A stretch of 64,000 nucleotides of DNA from Saururus chinensis (lineage: Eukaryota > Streptophyta > Magnoliopsida > Piperales > Saururaceae): positions 17,667,014-17,731,013 of the forward strand of contig CP141144.1 in NCBI GenBank assembly GCA_035235625.1, in the 5' to 3' direction. A program made the translations under genes and the position numbers. The stretch's first letter is position 1. Every line of letters begins with the position of its first letter. Shown here in pieces: positions 36,547 to 47,787 of the stretch. The notes beneath the pieces are model-generated. The model ran no database searches. It was not told the DNA's origin and saw only the letters and a program-made list of their open reading frames with translations.

Positions 36547-37099
36547 GTTATATTGATAATTATATAAAATTTCTCATATAATAAGCCACAAAAAACTGAA
36601 CTAATCACCAAAGTTATGACAACTATTATTCACATATTTCATATCTAATTAATCCAGTGACTACAAAAAAATTCATGATAAGAGAATTATTTGGATCTCA
36701 ACAATAACGTATTTCATGGTGTGGATTGCTTGTAAAAAGAAAAATCAATATAATTAGAATTCAATAGTAAAATCTAGACTTGGTTCACTGAATATATTTT
36801 TAGGCAAAATCTACATATAGTTCACTAAATCTTTAATTCTAAACTAATATGATTGATTGAATTAAGAATGTTTATTTGCAAGTAGAATTACATATTTATA
36901 TTTGTTAGGATTAGAATGATTAAATGTAGTATTTATATTTATATCATACCTACATTCTCAATTTTATTAATAGTAGGATTTATATTTATTTGAAATATAA
37001 TAGTATAATATAGGTATTATATATTATATTATATAGTATATCATATATCATATATTAATGTATATATATTATATATATTTTATAAAATAATATAAAATA
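36547..37099. other. Very AT-rich intergenic DNA, no feature
   Basis: Low-complexity TATA/ATTA runs (for example 37020-37100). No gene or transposon end recognised. Confidence 0.4.
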
Positions 37100-37788
37100 T
37101 TATAGGTACATGAAAGGTAAAAGTTAAGAAATTTATATACGGAGGATCAGAAGTTTTAACACGTGGTAGAAATGAAATTTACTTTGAGATTGATGTTTAT
37201 ATAGAGAAAATTTGGGTGATGTAGAAAATTTGGCGTGTGACACGTGTGTCCCACCGTCGCTTGCTGGCCTATGGTCGGCGTGGTGAATGACACACAGAAC
37301 TGCACCATTGCACAGTGTCTGTGCAATTTTGCGGGACCCGACATGAAGGTTCCGCATGTCATGCGGATGGACCACGTCACATGGGCTTGACTTGCGGACC
37401 GCGCATCGGCTTGCGTCGGCTACACAAAAATAATATTTTTTTCTTTTCCATTTTTAAATTTAAAACTAACATAACTTTTTAACCATAACCCGGAATTACC
37501 CGTTCTTGGTACCGATGGACTCGTATTGACGAGCCCTTCAACCCAAGACCACTCAAGGATAGGTTTTACAGTTGTTTTACCATGGGTGCCATCTATAGTG
37601 TATGTGCTTCCCACGGTCGTTACCTCCAGCTCCGACTTCTGATTTAAACGATTCAAAAACTGTTACGTTTGTCTTTTAGATTTCTACCTTATGTCTTTTG
37701 GTACAAAATCCAAAATAGTACTTTTTCAATAACATATACTAAATTTATATTATTTGTTAAAAAGAACGTACAGAAATCAGGGTTGTCA
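37100..37788 (-). repeat. Presumed 3' LTR portion of the decayed Tekay-type element
   Basis: Read on the minus strand, TGACAACCCTGATTTCTG begins at 37788 directly after a purine-rich stretch (gaagcgaggaag), as a 3' LTR follows a polypurine tract. The LTR continues downward past 37400. Its far end and any TSD were not found, so the lower limit is approximate. Confidence 0.45.
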
Positions 37789-39190
37789 TAATCTTCCTCG
37801 CTTCAAAGAAATTTCGTCCTCAAAATTGAACTTGCTAGTCTTCAAATAGTTTTGGATATTTCTTTAACATTTCACTTTCCAATTCCCATGTGGGCTTGCT
37901 CCAAAGCATGATGTTGCCATAAGATTTTTACTAATGTAATCCTTTTTGTTCTCAAGATTTGCTCCTTTCGATCCAAAATTTTGACCGATTTTTCTTCAAA
38001 TGTCAAATGAGGTTCTAGAGTGACCATTGTCTAATCCTGGACATGAGAAGGATCTTGTACATATTTGCAAAGCATTGACACATGAAACACATTATGGACC
38101 TTATCTAGCTGAGGAGGCAATGCTAATCTATAAGCCACTGGCCCTAGTTTATCCTGAATTTTAAATAGTCCTACAAATCGAGGACTTAGTTTTTCCTTTA
38201 ACACCAAATCTCATAACTCCTTGAGTTGGTGATACCTTTAGCACCACATGATCACCTATGCATAAGCTGAGGTCTTTCCTTCGTTAATTAGCATAGCTCT
38301 TTTGATGACTCTAGGCTGTCTCTAATCGACTCCATATAAGCTTTATGTTATCCACACGCTATTGTAAGAGCTCTGACTTTACTAATTTTCCTTCCCCAAC
38401 CTCACTCCAACAAGTTGGGGATCAATAGGTCATCTATAAAGAGCCTCATATGGTGTCATACCTATACTAGAATGATTACTATTATTATAAGAAAATTCAA
38501 TCAATGGCAAGTGTTCATCCCAGTTATCTTTTCAATCTATGGCACACACCCGCAACATATCTTCTAATGTCTGAATAGTTCGTTTAGACTGACCATCGGT
38601 CTGTAGATGGAATGTTGTACTAAATCAGAGATTAGTATGTAATTCTTTTTGTTATCTTTGCCAAAAATTGAAAGTGAACCAACTGTCCTGATTTGAATTG
38701 ATCGACAATGGTACTCTATGCTGACTCATAATTTCCTTTATATACATTTTGGCCAAAACGTTCAACGTGTAAGATTTCTTTAGGGGAAGAAAATGAGCAC
38801 TTTTAGTAAGTCTATCCACTATGACCCAAATAGACTCATGACTGGATGATGTCTTGGGTAAGCTTGAAAAAAAAATCCATAGAAATGTGCTCTCATTCCC
38901 ATTCTAGAATTTCAATAGGTTGAAGAGTACCTGATGGTTTCTAACATTTTGCTTTAACTTGCTGACAAGTTAGACATTTAGAGAAAAATTAACCTATGTC
39001 CCTCTTCATCCCCTTCCACTAAAAACTTCTTTTTAAATCTTGATACATTTTTGTTCCTCCTGGGTGGATAGTGTATTGAGACTTATAAGCTTCATGTAAC
39101 AATTCTTGTTTTAGTTCAAGTACTGCAGAGACCACCAATCATTCTCTAAAGCTTATTCCATCATTAGAGCTTTTATTAAAGTCAGGTCTA
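37789..39190 (-). pseudogene. Decayed Tekay/Del-type gypsy integrase region
   Basis: The minus strand carries recognisable but broken integrase blocks of a Ty3/gypsy (Tekay/Del-type) retrotransposon: a CxxC zinc-binding remnant (TCQQVK) near 38960, WVIVDRLTKSAHF near 38815, then [20 protein letters not shown] near 38600-38550 and [21 protein letters not shown] near 38500-38440, ending near 37800 with the FEDE-type terminus that precedes the LTR. In-frame stops interrupt it several times. Gag, protease and RT are not found upstream (above 39190), so it is truncated. Confidence 0.8.
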
Positions 39191-39446
39191 TCTAAGAAGG
39201 TATATAGAAAATTTGAACTAAATAATAATAAAATTTAGGGTAAGAAGTTTGGAGTAAGATAAACAAAGCCCATGCATCCCAAAGGCTAAATATTTTACAT
39301 GTTGCTAAATATAATACCTCATGGACATGTGGCCATAAATAATGAATTTTATCGAGTTACTAACTGAAAGAATATCAAAAGACTTTGAATTTGGACAGGC
39401 AATATATGCGAAAACAGGGCAAAGATTGGTTGCCTTACAACTCTAC
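39191..39446. other. Short intergenic spacer
   Basis: Sequence between the truncated retroelement and the CACTA element. Nothing recognised. Confidence 0.35.
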
Positions 39447-40019
39447 TAACACTATAACAAAAAGAACTTTTAGCAACACATTTATGTGTCATTAATAGTC
39501 ATCTAAGCATCGCTAATGATTATTAGCGACGCATAAAAAATGTCACTACATGTGTCACAAAAAGTGTTGCCGCTATTGCCTATTTGCGACGTATAAAAAA
39601 AGTGTCGCTAATAGTTCATAATAGTGACATTTACATATATAACGACATATAATATACGTCGCTATTAATTAATTATTAGCAACGCTTATTTTGTAGCGTC
39701 GCTAATGATTAGTTATTAGCGATGTATATTATACATTGCTACTAATAAAACTATTTTAAAAAAATTAAAATTACTTTATTAGCGACATTTACCTATACAT
39801 CGCTAATAAAAAACCATTTTAAAAAATATATATTAGTGACGTATAACTCAATATGTCACTAATAAGTCTTTATTAGTGACATTTGAGTATACGTCACTAA
39901 TAAAATAAATATTTAAAAAAAACTTATTTAATGCATTGCTAATAATATAATATTAGTGACGCAATAAGTGAGCTTTAGCAACGCTTTGATAAGCATCTCT
40001 AAAGACCTAATTTTTTTTA

Positions 40020-40980
40020 AAAAAAAATCCCCCATGGGCCACTAGGCTCACCGGGGAAGGGAGAGGAGGCCGAAGAACGGCGGAGCACCAGAATCCGGCC
40101 CCCTGCTTCACCCCTCCTCTGAAAATCAAAGGAGGGGGGGTGGGGGAGGAAGGGTGAGGGGGGAGGGGAAGGGAGAGGGGGAGGGGGTGGGTGGGTGAGG
40201 TGCCGTAATCCGGCAGGGGAACCGGCTTCGGGCAGCCGAAGTCCCCTCCTCAGCCAGAGGCAATGAAAGAGGGGGGAGAAATGAGGATGGAAGGGAGACG
40301 GGAAGGGGAGGAAGGGAGGGGGTGCTAGAATCCGGTGGGGAACCAGATACCGGCAACCCCTCTTTCGGCAGCAACAAACGAAGGGGGAATGGAAATAAGG
40401 AGAGGGGAGGAAGGGAGGAGGGTGGCGGGGAGGGAGGAGGGGGTGGGGTGCCGAGAATCCGGCGGGGGAACTGGATTCAAGCAACCAGAGCCCCCTCCTC
40501 CAGAGGAGGTAGTGAAAGCGGGGAATGGAAATAAGGGGAGGGGAGGAAGGGAGGGGGGGGGAGGAAGGGAGGAGGGCGGCGGGGAGGGAGGAGGGGGTGG
40601 GGTGCCTGAATCGGGTGGGCAAAATATAATGGCGGTGGCGGGGTTAGGGCAAGGGGAATGGAGGGATGGGAGGGGAAGGGAGGAGGGTGGGGGAGGGGAA
40701 AGGGGACTAGGGAGCGGGGGTGGGGGGAAGGGAAGGGAAGGGAGGATGGCGGAGCCGAGATGCGGCGGTGAGGGGCTGGAGGGGTTGAGCCGGGATGACA
40801 ATGGAAGGGTGGAGGCGCAGCGGAGGTGGGGTGGAGGGATGGCGGAGGAGGAGTGGAGATGCGGCAGAGTTGGGATGGAGGAACGGTGGAAGCAAGGTGG
40901 AGGTGTGGCGGAAGCAGGGTGGAGGCGCGGCGGAGGAGAGGTGGAGGAACGGCGCAGGCGGAGGAGGGCTGTGGGATAGA
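40020..40980. repeat. Purine-rich low-complexity block inside CACTA element 1
   Basis: The plus strand is nearly all G and A (gggaggagggggtgggg-type), with imperfect internal repeats such as 'ggggtgc(c/t)(a)gaatccggcggggaa' at about 40320, 40450 and 40600. It yields long Pro/Ser-rich frames on the minus strand (up to 263 codons) in several registers at once, and Gly-rich frames on the plus strand. That pattern is expected of low-complexity DNA, not of a gene. About 40780-40940 is a trinucleotide-like ggtggaggcg stretch. Confidence 0.8.
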
Positions 40981-41159
40981 AGAAGAATGCTTGGTAGGAG
41001 GGGGGAGCGAATAAATACCGTGTGGGAGAATGAAAATTTCCTGCGCGGTATTTCGTTTTAGCGACATTTTCTTCCAAACTTTCCCATATTGTGACGTTTT
41101 CTTCCAAACGTCGCAATCGTTAAATATTTGCGACGTATGTTACGCGTCGCAAATGAATT

Positions 41160-44100
41160 GGTCTCTCTCTCCCCCCTCTCCTCTCTTTCTCCTCTCTCTC
41201 CCTTCCCCTCTTCTCTCTCTCACCTCTCTGTCTCCCCTCTCTTTCTCCTCTCTCTCTCTCCCTTACCCTCTTCTCTCTCTCTCTGACCTCTCTCCTCTCT
41301 ATCTCCTCTCTCTCTCCCTTACCCTCTTCTCTCTCTCTAACCTCTCTCCTCTCTATCCCCTCTCTCTCCCTCTCTCCTCATTCTCCCTCTTTCCCTCTCT
41401 CCTCACTCTCTCTCCTCCCTCTCCTCCCTCCTCTCTCCCCCTCTCTCTCCACCCTCCCTCTCTCCCGCCCCTCTTTCCTCCCTCCCTCTCTCTTTCATTC
41501 AATTTTTAATTTTTGAAAATGGGTAGTAGCGACACAGAGTACTATGCGTCACTACTTAATAGTGACGCATAGCCCAATGCGTTGCTACTATTTTTTTAAA
41601 ATACATTTTAATTAAAAAATTTTCTCCCTCACTCCTCCCTCCCCCCTCCCTCTCTCTCCACCCTCCTCAATCTCCCTCCCCTCTCCCTCTCCCTCTCTCC
41701 TCTCCACCCTACCTCTCTCCCTCTCTCTCCTCCCTCTCTCTCTCCACCGTCCTCTCTCTCCCTCCTCTCTCCTCTCTCTCCCTCTCTCCCCCTCTCCGTC
41801 TCTCACTCCTTCCTCTCTTCTCTCTCTCTCCTCCGTCTCCTCTCTCTCTCTCTCCCTCTCCACCCTCCTCTCTCTCTATCCCTCCCCCCTCCCTCTCTCC
41901 TCTCCACCCTCCCTCTCTCCCCCCTTCTCCTCTCCTCCCTCCCTCTCTCTCTTTCATTCAATTGTTAATTTCTGAAACACAAGGTACTATGTGTCACTAC
42001 TATGTATCCCAATGTGTCACTACTACCTATTTTTTTAAATTTTTTATATTTTTTTAAAATACTTTTTAATTAAATTTTTTTCTCCCTCTCACTCCTCCCT
42101 CACTCTCTCTCTCCACCCTCCTCTGTATCTCTCTCCACCCTCCACTCTCTCTCCCTCCCCTCTCCCTCTCCCTCTTTCCTCTTCTCTTGCTCTCTCTCTC
42201 TCTCTCATGTCTCTCCTCTCTCTCTCTCCTCCCTCTCTCTCTCCACCCTCCTCTCTCTCTCTACACCCCTTCTCTCTCTCCTCCCTCTCCTCTCTCTCTC
42301 TCTCTCTTTCTCCACCCTCCTCCCTCTCTCTCTCCATCCCCTCTCCCTCTCTCTTCTCCACCCTCCCACTCTCTATCCATCCCCTCTCCCAATCTCTTCT
42401 CCACCCTCCCTCTCTCTCTCCTCCCTCCCTCCCTCTCTCTCTTTCATTCAATTTTTAATTTTTGAAAATGGGAAGTAGTGACACAAGGTACTATGCGTTG
42501 CGACACATAGGCTTATGCGTCGCTACAACCTATTTTTTTAATATTTTATATTTTTTAAAATATTTTTTAATTATGTTTTTTTCACCCTCTCACTCCTCCC
42601 TCCTCCTCTCTCTCCACCCTCCTCTATCTCTCTCTCCACCCTCCAGTCTCTCTCCCTCCGCTCTCCCTCTTTCCTCTCCACCCTCTCTCTCTCCCTCTCT
42701 CTCCCTCTCTCCTCTCTCTCTTCCCTATCTCTCTACACCCTCCTCTCTCTCTCTCCCCCTCTCTCCCCTCCTCTCTCTCCTCCCTCTCCTCTCTCTCTCC
42801 TCTCTCTCACCACCCTCCTCCCTCTCTCCTCTCCACCCTCCCTCTAGCTCTCCTCCCTCCCTCTCTCTCTCTCTCTCTTTCATTCAATTTTTAATTTTTG
42901 AAAATGGGTAGTAGCGACGTATCGCCCAATGCATCGCTACTACTATTGGGTAGTAGTGACATATAGGTCCACGCGTCACTACTACCTTTTTTTAAATATT
43001 TTATATATTTTTAAAATACTTTTTAATTAAAAAAATTTCTCCCTCTCACTCCTTCCTCTCCCTATATCTCTCTCCTCCCTCCCTCCCTCTCCCTCTCTCC
43101 CTCACTCCCCCTTTGTCTCTCTCCTCCATCTCACCTCTCTCTCTCTCCTCCCTCACCTCTCTCTCCGCTCTCCCTCTCTCCACCCTCCTCTCTCTCTCTC
43201 CCTCCCTCCCCTCTCCCTCCCTCCTCTCCACCCTCCCTCTCTCTGTCCCTGTCCACCCTCCCACTCTCTCTCCCTCCCCCTCCCTCTCTCCTCCCTCCCT
43301 CTCTCTCTTTCATTCAAGTTTTAATTTTTGAAAATGGGTAGTAGCGACACATGGTACTATGCGTCGCTACTACCTATTTTTTAAATATTTTATATTTTTT
43401 TCAAATACTTTTTAATTAAAATATTTTTCTCCCCCTCTATCTCTCTCTCCTCTATCTCTCTCTCCTCCCTCTCTCTCTACACCCTCTCTCTCTCTATCTC
43501 CACCCTCCTCTCTCTCTCCGCCCTCTCCTATTTCTCTCTCCTCTCTCCCCTCTCCCTCTCTCTCTCCACCCTCTCCTATTTCTCTCTCCTCTCTCCCTCT
43601 CTCTCCACCCTCCTCTCTCTCCCCCCTCCCCTCTCCCTCTCTCCTCTCCACCTTCCCTCTCTCTCTTCCTCTCTCTCTCCTCCCTCTCTCTCTTTCATTT
43701 AATTTTTAATTTTTGAAAATGGGAAGTAGCGACGCATGGTATTTTGCATCACTACTACCAAAGGTAGCAGCGACGTACCACTCAATGCGTGACTACTACT
43801 ATTAGGTAGTACCTATGTATCACTATTACCTATTTTTTTAATATTTTATATTTTTAAAAAATACTTTTTAATTAAATTTTTTTCTCACTCTCACTTCTTC
43901 CTCCCCCTCTATCTCTCTCTCCACCCTCCTCTCTCTCTCTCTCTCTACACCCTCCTCTCTCTCTCTCTCTCTACACCCTCCTCTCTCTCCACCCCCTCTC
44001 CCTCTCCCTCTCCTCCCCCTCTCCCTCTCCTCCCTCTCTCTCCACCCTCTCTCACCTCCCACCATCTCTCTCTCCTCCCACTCTCGCCTCCCACCCTCTC

Positions 44101-44180
44101 TCTCCTCCCTCTCTCTCACCTCCCCCTCTCTCTCATCTCTCTTCAATCCCTCTTTCTCCTCACTCTCTCTCTCCATGCAC
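41160..44180. repeat. TC-rich tandem array, six units of about 385-490 bp, in CACTA element 1
   Basis: The unit marker 'ctttcattcaatttttaatttttgaaaatggg' (last copy ctttcattt...) recurs at 41492, 41951, 42441, 42877, 43307 and 43692, so spacing is 459, 490, 436, 430 and 385 bp. Each unit has about 300 bp of (ctctcc)n-like pyrimidine tract followed by about 130 bp containing a small palindrome: agtagcgac ... gtactatgcgtcgctact, the same motif as the CACTA subterminal repeats, then an AT-rich stretch 'tttttaaatattttatattttt'. Tandem amplification of a subterminal module is the simplest reading. Confidence 0.85.
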
Positions 44181-44611
44181 TCTCTTCACTCTCTCTTTTA
44201 TTATAAATTATATTTAAATTTAACAATAAAATTTAAGAAATAAAATATATTATATATAAATAGTGAAAATTTAATCTATTATTAACACTAGTTTTTATTA
44301 AAAATTTAATATGTATTTATTGTATATACAAATAGTAAATATTGAATAAAATATATTATATTTTTTATTAAATAAAATTAATTAATAAAGCTATTAGTGA
44401 CGCTTGTTAACAAACGTCGCTATTAGAAATGGTAGTTGTGATACTTATTTAACATCATCGCTAATAATTATTTTTTTTATTTTTAATTCATAACTATAAG
44501 TGACATTTTTATAAGTGTCGCTAATAGCAACACTATTAGCGACGCTTTTGTATAAGCATCGCTATTATGAAAGCTATTGGCAATGCCTAACAAAAACGTT
44601 GCTAATAGTTA

Positions 44612-44615
<4 letters not shown>

Positions 44616-44667
<52 letters not shown>
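44616..44667. repeat. (TA)n microsatellite
   Basis: An uninterrupted TA run of about 52 bp in the right subterminal region of CACTA element 1. Confidence 0.9.
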
Positions 44668-44670
<3 letters not shown>

Positions 44671-44911
44671 ACGGTTGTATAAAGCGTCACAAATAGAGGA
44701 ACTATTAGCGATGCTTAAGAAAGCATCATTAATATAATTAGTATTAGCGATGCTTTTTTCTAAGTGTCACTAATATATGACTATTAGTGACGCATAAGTA
44801 AATACGTTGCTAATAGTTAATTTTTTGTGACACTTTTTCATTCGTCGTAAATAGTTATTTTTAGCAATGCTTAGCTAAGCGTCGCTAATACTATATTTTG
44901 TTGTAGTGTAA

Positions 44912-45779
44912 CATTGTAAGTTTTTAAACATCACAATATGGATGTATATTTTAATAATATGATAGTACATCATGGGGATTCAATATTATTTGATCATAAA
45001 TTAAAGTGGAAGACAATATATTCTTGAAAGAAAAGTCCATATCCAGAGAGGACATTCTTAAAAATAATAAAAGTACTTTCTAAACAATTTAACCAAGAAT
45101 GAAGCAAATGGTTTCTTGACTAGGCTCCATGACAAGAATTTATGATTAGGGTTCATAGGGGTCCTAACATAGTACATAGCTAACAGGTGACCATGCTACC
45201 TAGGACCATGGATAGGTAGGTATTTATCATGTTAAGTCTCTACATTGGTAGGATCTCATTGTACCATAGACACGGAATTTGTACCATAGACACATCTTTA
45301 ATATAAAAAGTATTTTATCCTCTAAGAACATAACGTTGACATTGTATTGTAAAATAATAACCACTAAACGAAGTTGTCTAATAAAACTCTTCAATTAAAT
45401 TTTGATTTGACAAAAATAAATCTAAGTGAGCTTTATGTAAGGACTATATATTCGATCTATCTAAAATAAAATTTAGTTGAAAAATTTTATTGAACAAATT
45501 TGTTGATGTCACATGGTATTCTTTCTCAACCAAATTATAGAATGCCATATTTTTAAGATGGGAAACATTTAATTAATTTGCACAGACAGGACAAGACCTA
45601 AAATACAATCAAGCCAACACACTTAAATTGAGTCGCAGCTCCCAACCGCACCCAACAGTCTTCCTCTCACCATCTTCAACTGTTCCACGTCCCCAATGCT
45701 ACTTGAATTCTATGCCACAAATCGGTTGCAACAATGGCCACCTGTTCTTCTCACCCATATAGACCACTCCCCATGTCCA
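44912..45779. other. Upstream region of P450 gene 2, no gene
   Basis: AT-rich DNA between CACTA element 1 and the likely TATA box. Around 45390-45550 the sequence 'aagtgagctttatgtaaggactata...aaatttagttgaaaaattttattgaacaaattt' matches, in inverted orientation, 57710-57840, so both belong to one unnamed dispersed repeat. Confidence 0.5.
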
Positions 45780-45785
45780 TATATA
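45780..45785 (+). promoter_or_regulatory. Likely TATA box of P450 gene 2
   Basis: TATATA in 'gtccatatatactcattcc', 194 bp upstream of the ATG, a similar distance to the presumed TATA box of paralogue 1. Positional inference only. Confidence 0.45.
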
Positions 45786-45973
45786 CTCATTCCAATTTGA
45801 CACTTTCTCCACCAGATGACATAGCCTAATCTTAACGCCTGATACATCACAGTGATAGCAGACGTTTAATTCTCAGATACTACGTACTAATTAACTTAGC
45901 CATTTCCGCATGATAATACAAGTAGAAAAGGAGCTAATACTGCACTCAGTTTGAGTAGACTCATCTCTTCCAA

Positions 45974-47530
45974 ATGGCAACTCTCACTCTTCTACTTGGA
46001 CCTCTCCTTCTCTTGCTCCCTCTCTTCCTGGCCGCCTTCCTCCGGTTCCCACGCGGACGCCGGAACCCATTGCCCCTCCCCCCGAGCCCACCACAGCTGC
46101 CCATCATTGGCCACCTCCACCTCCTCTCGGACTTGCCCCACATTGCTCTGGCCCGGCTGGCAAAGCAACTAGGCCCCATCCTCCGCCTCCAGCTGGGCCA
46201 TGTCTCAACTCTCGTTGTCTCCTCCCCACTTCTGGCCCGAGAAGTCCTTCGGACCCAAGACCAAGTTTTCGCAAGCCGGCCCTATATTCCCACCGTCCAC
46301 CATCTTTCATTCGACTGCCCCGACATCACATTCTCCCCCTCTGGCCCCTACTGGCGGCAGGTTCGGAGGATCTGCATCTCGGAGCTCCTCAGCGCCAAAC
46401 GAGTGGCATCCTTCCGCCAAGTCAGGCACGAGGAGGTCGAGCGGATGCTGGACATCGTATCAGGCGGAGCCGGGTCAGAGACCAACATTAGCGAGCTGTT
46501 CTTTGCGCTGGCCAATGACGTGCTCTGCCGAGTAGCTTTCGGGAGGCGGTTCCGGGAGGAGTCTGAGGACGGGTCCCATATGGCTGAGGTATTAGCCGAG
46601 ACTCAGGCGCTGCTGTCCGGGTTCAGCATCGGCGATTTCTTCCCGAGGTGGGGTTGGATAAATTCAATCACCGGTCTGAACCGGCGACTGGACCGGAACC
46701 TGAGAGATTTGACGACCCTGTGCGACGAGATCATAAAAGAGCACAAGGCAATGAGACTCAGCAGCCGAGGAGACGTCGGAGAAGAGGCGGAGGAGGGCAA
46801 GGAGGACTTCGTGGACGTTCTACAGAGGGTGCAGAAGGACGGAGGGCTAGAGCTGACCATTACCGACGACAAACTCAAGGCCCTGGTGCTGGACTTGTTC
46901 GTAGCCGGGACGGACACCACCGCGGCGACAATGGACTGGACAATGACGGAGCTAGCCAGGCACCCTCCTGCCCTTCTCCGAGCCCAGGCCGAGGTAAGAA
47001 CCGTCGCTGCAGACAGCGGCAGAGTGGAAGAGGAGCACCTTCCAGAGCTGCACTACCTGAAAGCCGCAATCAAGGAAGCCCACCGGCTACACCCTCCAGC
47101 GCCGCTACTTGTACCTCGCGAGTCGGTCGCAGATGCCATCGTCGACGGGTATAGGATTCCAGCAGGTACGAGGGTGCTAGTCAACGTTTACGCCATCGGC
47201 CGGGACCCTGAGGTCTGGGCTCAGCCGATGTCCTATGAACCAGGGAGGTTTACAGCCGCCGCTACCGGTGGCGGCGAGGAGAAGGAACTGGAGTTTGCTT
47301 TGTTGCCGTTTGGAGGGGGGAGGCGTGGGTGCCCGGGCTACGGCTTCGCCATGGTCACCATTGAGTTGGCCCTGGCCCGGCTGCTCTACCATTTCGACTG
47401 GCAGCTGCCAAGTGGTGTGGGGCCGGATGATGTGGACGTGAGTGAGAGATTTGGGCTGGCCATCAGGAAGAGGGTCCCACTTATTCTAGTTCCGAGGAAG
47501 AATAAGGAGTATGAGTTTAAAGTTGGGTGA
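45974..47530 (+). CDS. Cytochrome P450, CYP71 clan (A-type), paralogue 2, intronless
   Basis: A haem-thiolate monooxygenase of 518 residues, expected to be ER-anchored and to receive electrons from P450 reductase. Landmarks: hydrophobic anchor (2-24), proline hinge LPLPPSPPQLP (33-43), WRQVRR (127-132), I-helix AGTDTT (311-316), EAHR (368-371), haem loop FGGGRRGCPG with Cys453. The PERF motif reads PGRF (423-426): the Glu is replaced by Gly but the Arg of the E-R-R triad is kept. It differs from paralogue 1 at roughly one residue in five, has a slightly longer acidic loop (GEEAEEGKEDF) before the I-helix, and a C-terminal extension KEYEFKVG. There is no intron and no frameshift, and the composition is GC-rich. 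Both genes are on the same strand 11.5 kb apart. Their 5' leaders (actgca(c/t)tca...) and 3' ends (agcaataaaa(c)tgtccctta) are still alignable, so duplication included flanks. Substrate unknown. Confidence 0.95.
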   Translation: MATLTLLLGPLLLLLPLFLAAFLRFPRGRRNPLPLPPSPPQLPIIGHLHLLSDLPHIALARLAKQLGPILRLQLGHVSTLVVSSPLLAREVLRTQDQVFASRPYIPTVHHLSFDCPDITFSPSGPYWRQVRRICISELLSAKRVASFRQVRHEEVERMLDIVSGGAGSETNISELFFALANDVLCRVAFGRRFREESEDGSHMAEVLAETQALLSGFSIGDFFPRWGWINSITGLNRRLDRNLRDLTTLCDEIIKEHKAMRLSSRGDVGEEAEEGKEDFVDVLQRVQKDGGLELTITDDKLKALVLDLFVAGTDTTAATMDWTMTELARHPPALLRAQAEVRTVAADSGRVEEEHLPELHYLKAAIKEAHRLHPPAPLLVPRESVADAIVDGYRIPAGTRVLVNVYAIGRDPEVWAQPMSYEPGRFTAAATGGGEEKELEFALLPFGGGRRGCPGYGFAMVTIELALARLLYHFDWQLPSGVGPDDVDVSERFGLAIRKRVPLILVPRKNKEYEFKVG

Positions 47531-47578
47531 TAGTTGAATATTGTGTTTCTGTGGTCAAAACTAAGTTTTTTTCTTAGC

Positions 47579-47584
47579 AATAAA
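47579..47584 (+). terminator. Likely polyadenylation signal of P450 gene 2
   Basis: AATAAA in 'cttagcaataaaatgtccctta', 49 bp after the stop codon, in the same context as in paralogue 1. Confidence 0.6.
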
Positions 47585-47635
47585 ATGTCCCTTATATATA
47601 CAGGACTTTTATTACATAATATCGTATAGTAAGTA

Positions 47636-47787
47636 CGTCCCAATTTATCTTTATACAAAGAGACCACATGATTTAAGGAGGTTGGAGTTCTTGCCAAAAG
47701 AGAAAGACTGAGTGACGGAAGGGTACCTGACTCAACAATATCAAAGTTAGCTAGACCATCAGCCACCGAGTTAATCTCTAGATACAT
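47636..47787 (-). pseudogene. RNase H-like tail fragment (LINE-type), remnant
   Basis: The minus strand reads MYLEINSVADGLANF followed by a short Leu-rich tail, then decays. This resembles the end of plant RNase H-like (RVT_3) domains found in non-LTR retrotransposons and domesticated copies (R/E-x-N-x-V/A-A-D-x-L-A). A similar, more decayed copy (YMYVETIEVADSLVNF) is at about 57990-58065 on the same strand. There is no upstream reverse transcriptase, since the P450 gene abuts it. Confidence 0.5.

Larger units (their letters stand above)
39447..44911. mobile_element. CACTA element 1, 5.46 kb, non-autonomous, with TSD
   Basis: The element 39450-44908 starts CACTATAACAAAAAG and ends ATATTTTGTTGTAGTG. 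It is flanked by TAA on both sides (39447-39449 and 44909-44911), the 3-bp duplication expected of CACTA (En/Spm) elements. Both ends are packed with subterminal repeats of the form (t)agcgacgc / gcgtcgctaat in both orientations (39470-40000 and 44390-44890). The interior holds a purine-rich block (40020-40980) and a TC-rich tandem array (41160-44180). No transposase-like (TnpA/TnpD) sequence was recognised, so it depends on a partner for mobility. It lies between the two P450 genes, about 1.1 kb upstream of the second. Confidence 0.88.

Noticed and set aside
40017..41116. Proline-rich minus-strand reading frames of 196-263 codons and Gly-rich plus-strand frames
   Set aside because: They are open in several registers at once because the DNA is low-complexity GGGGA/TCCCC. 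There is no domain or start context, and they lie inside a CACTA element.
41612..44176. Arg/Glu-rich and Ser/Leu/Pro-rich frames in the TC tracts
   Set aside because: Microsatellite-derived frames on both strands; not genes.
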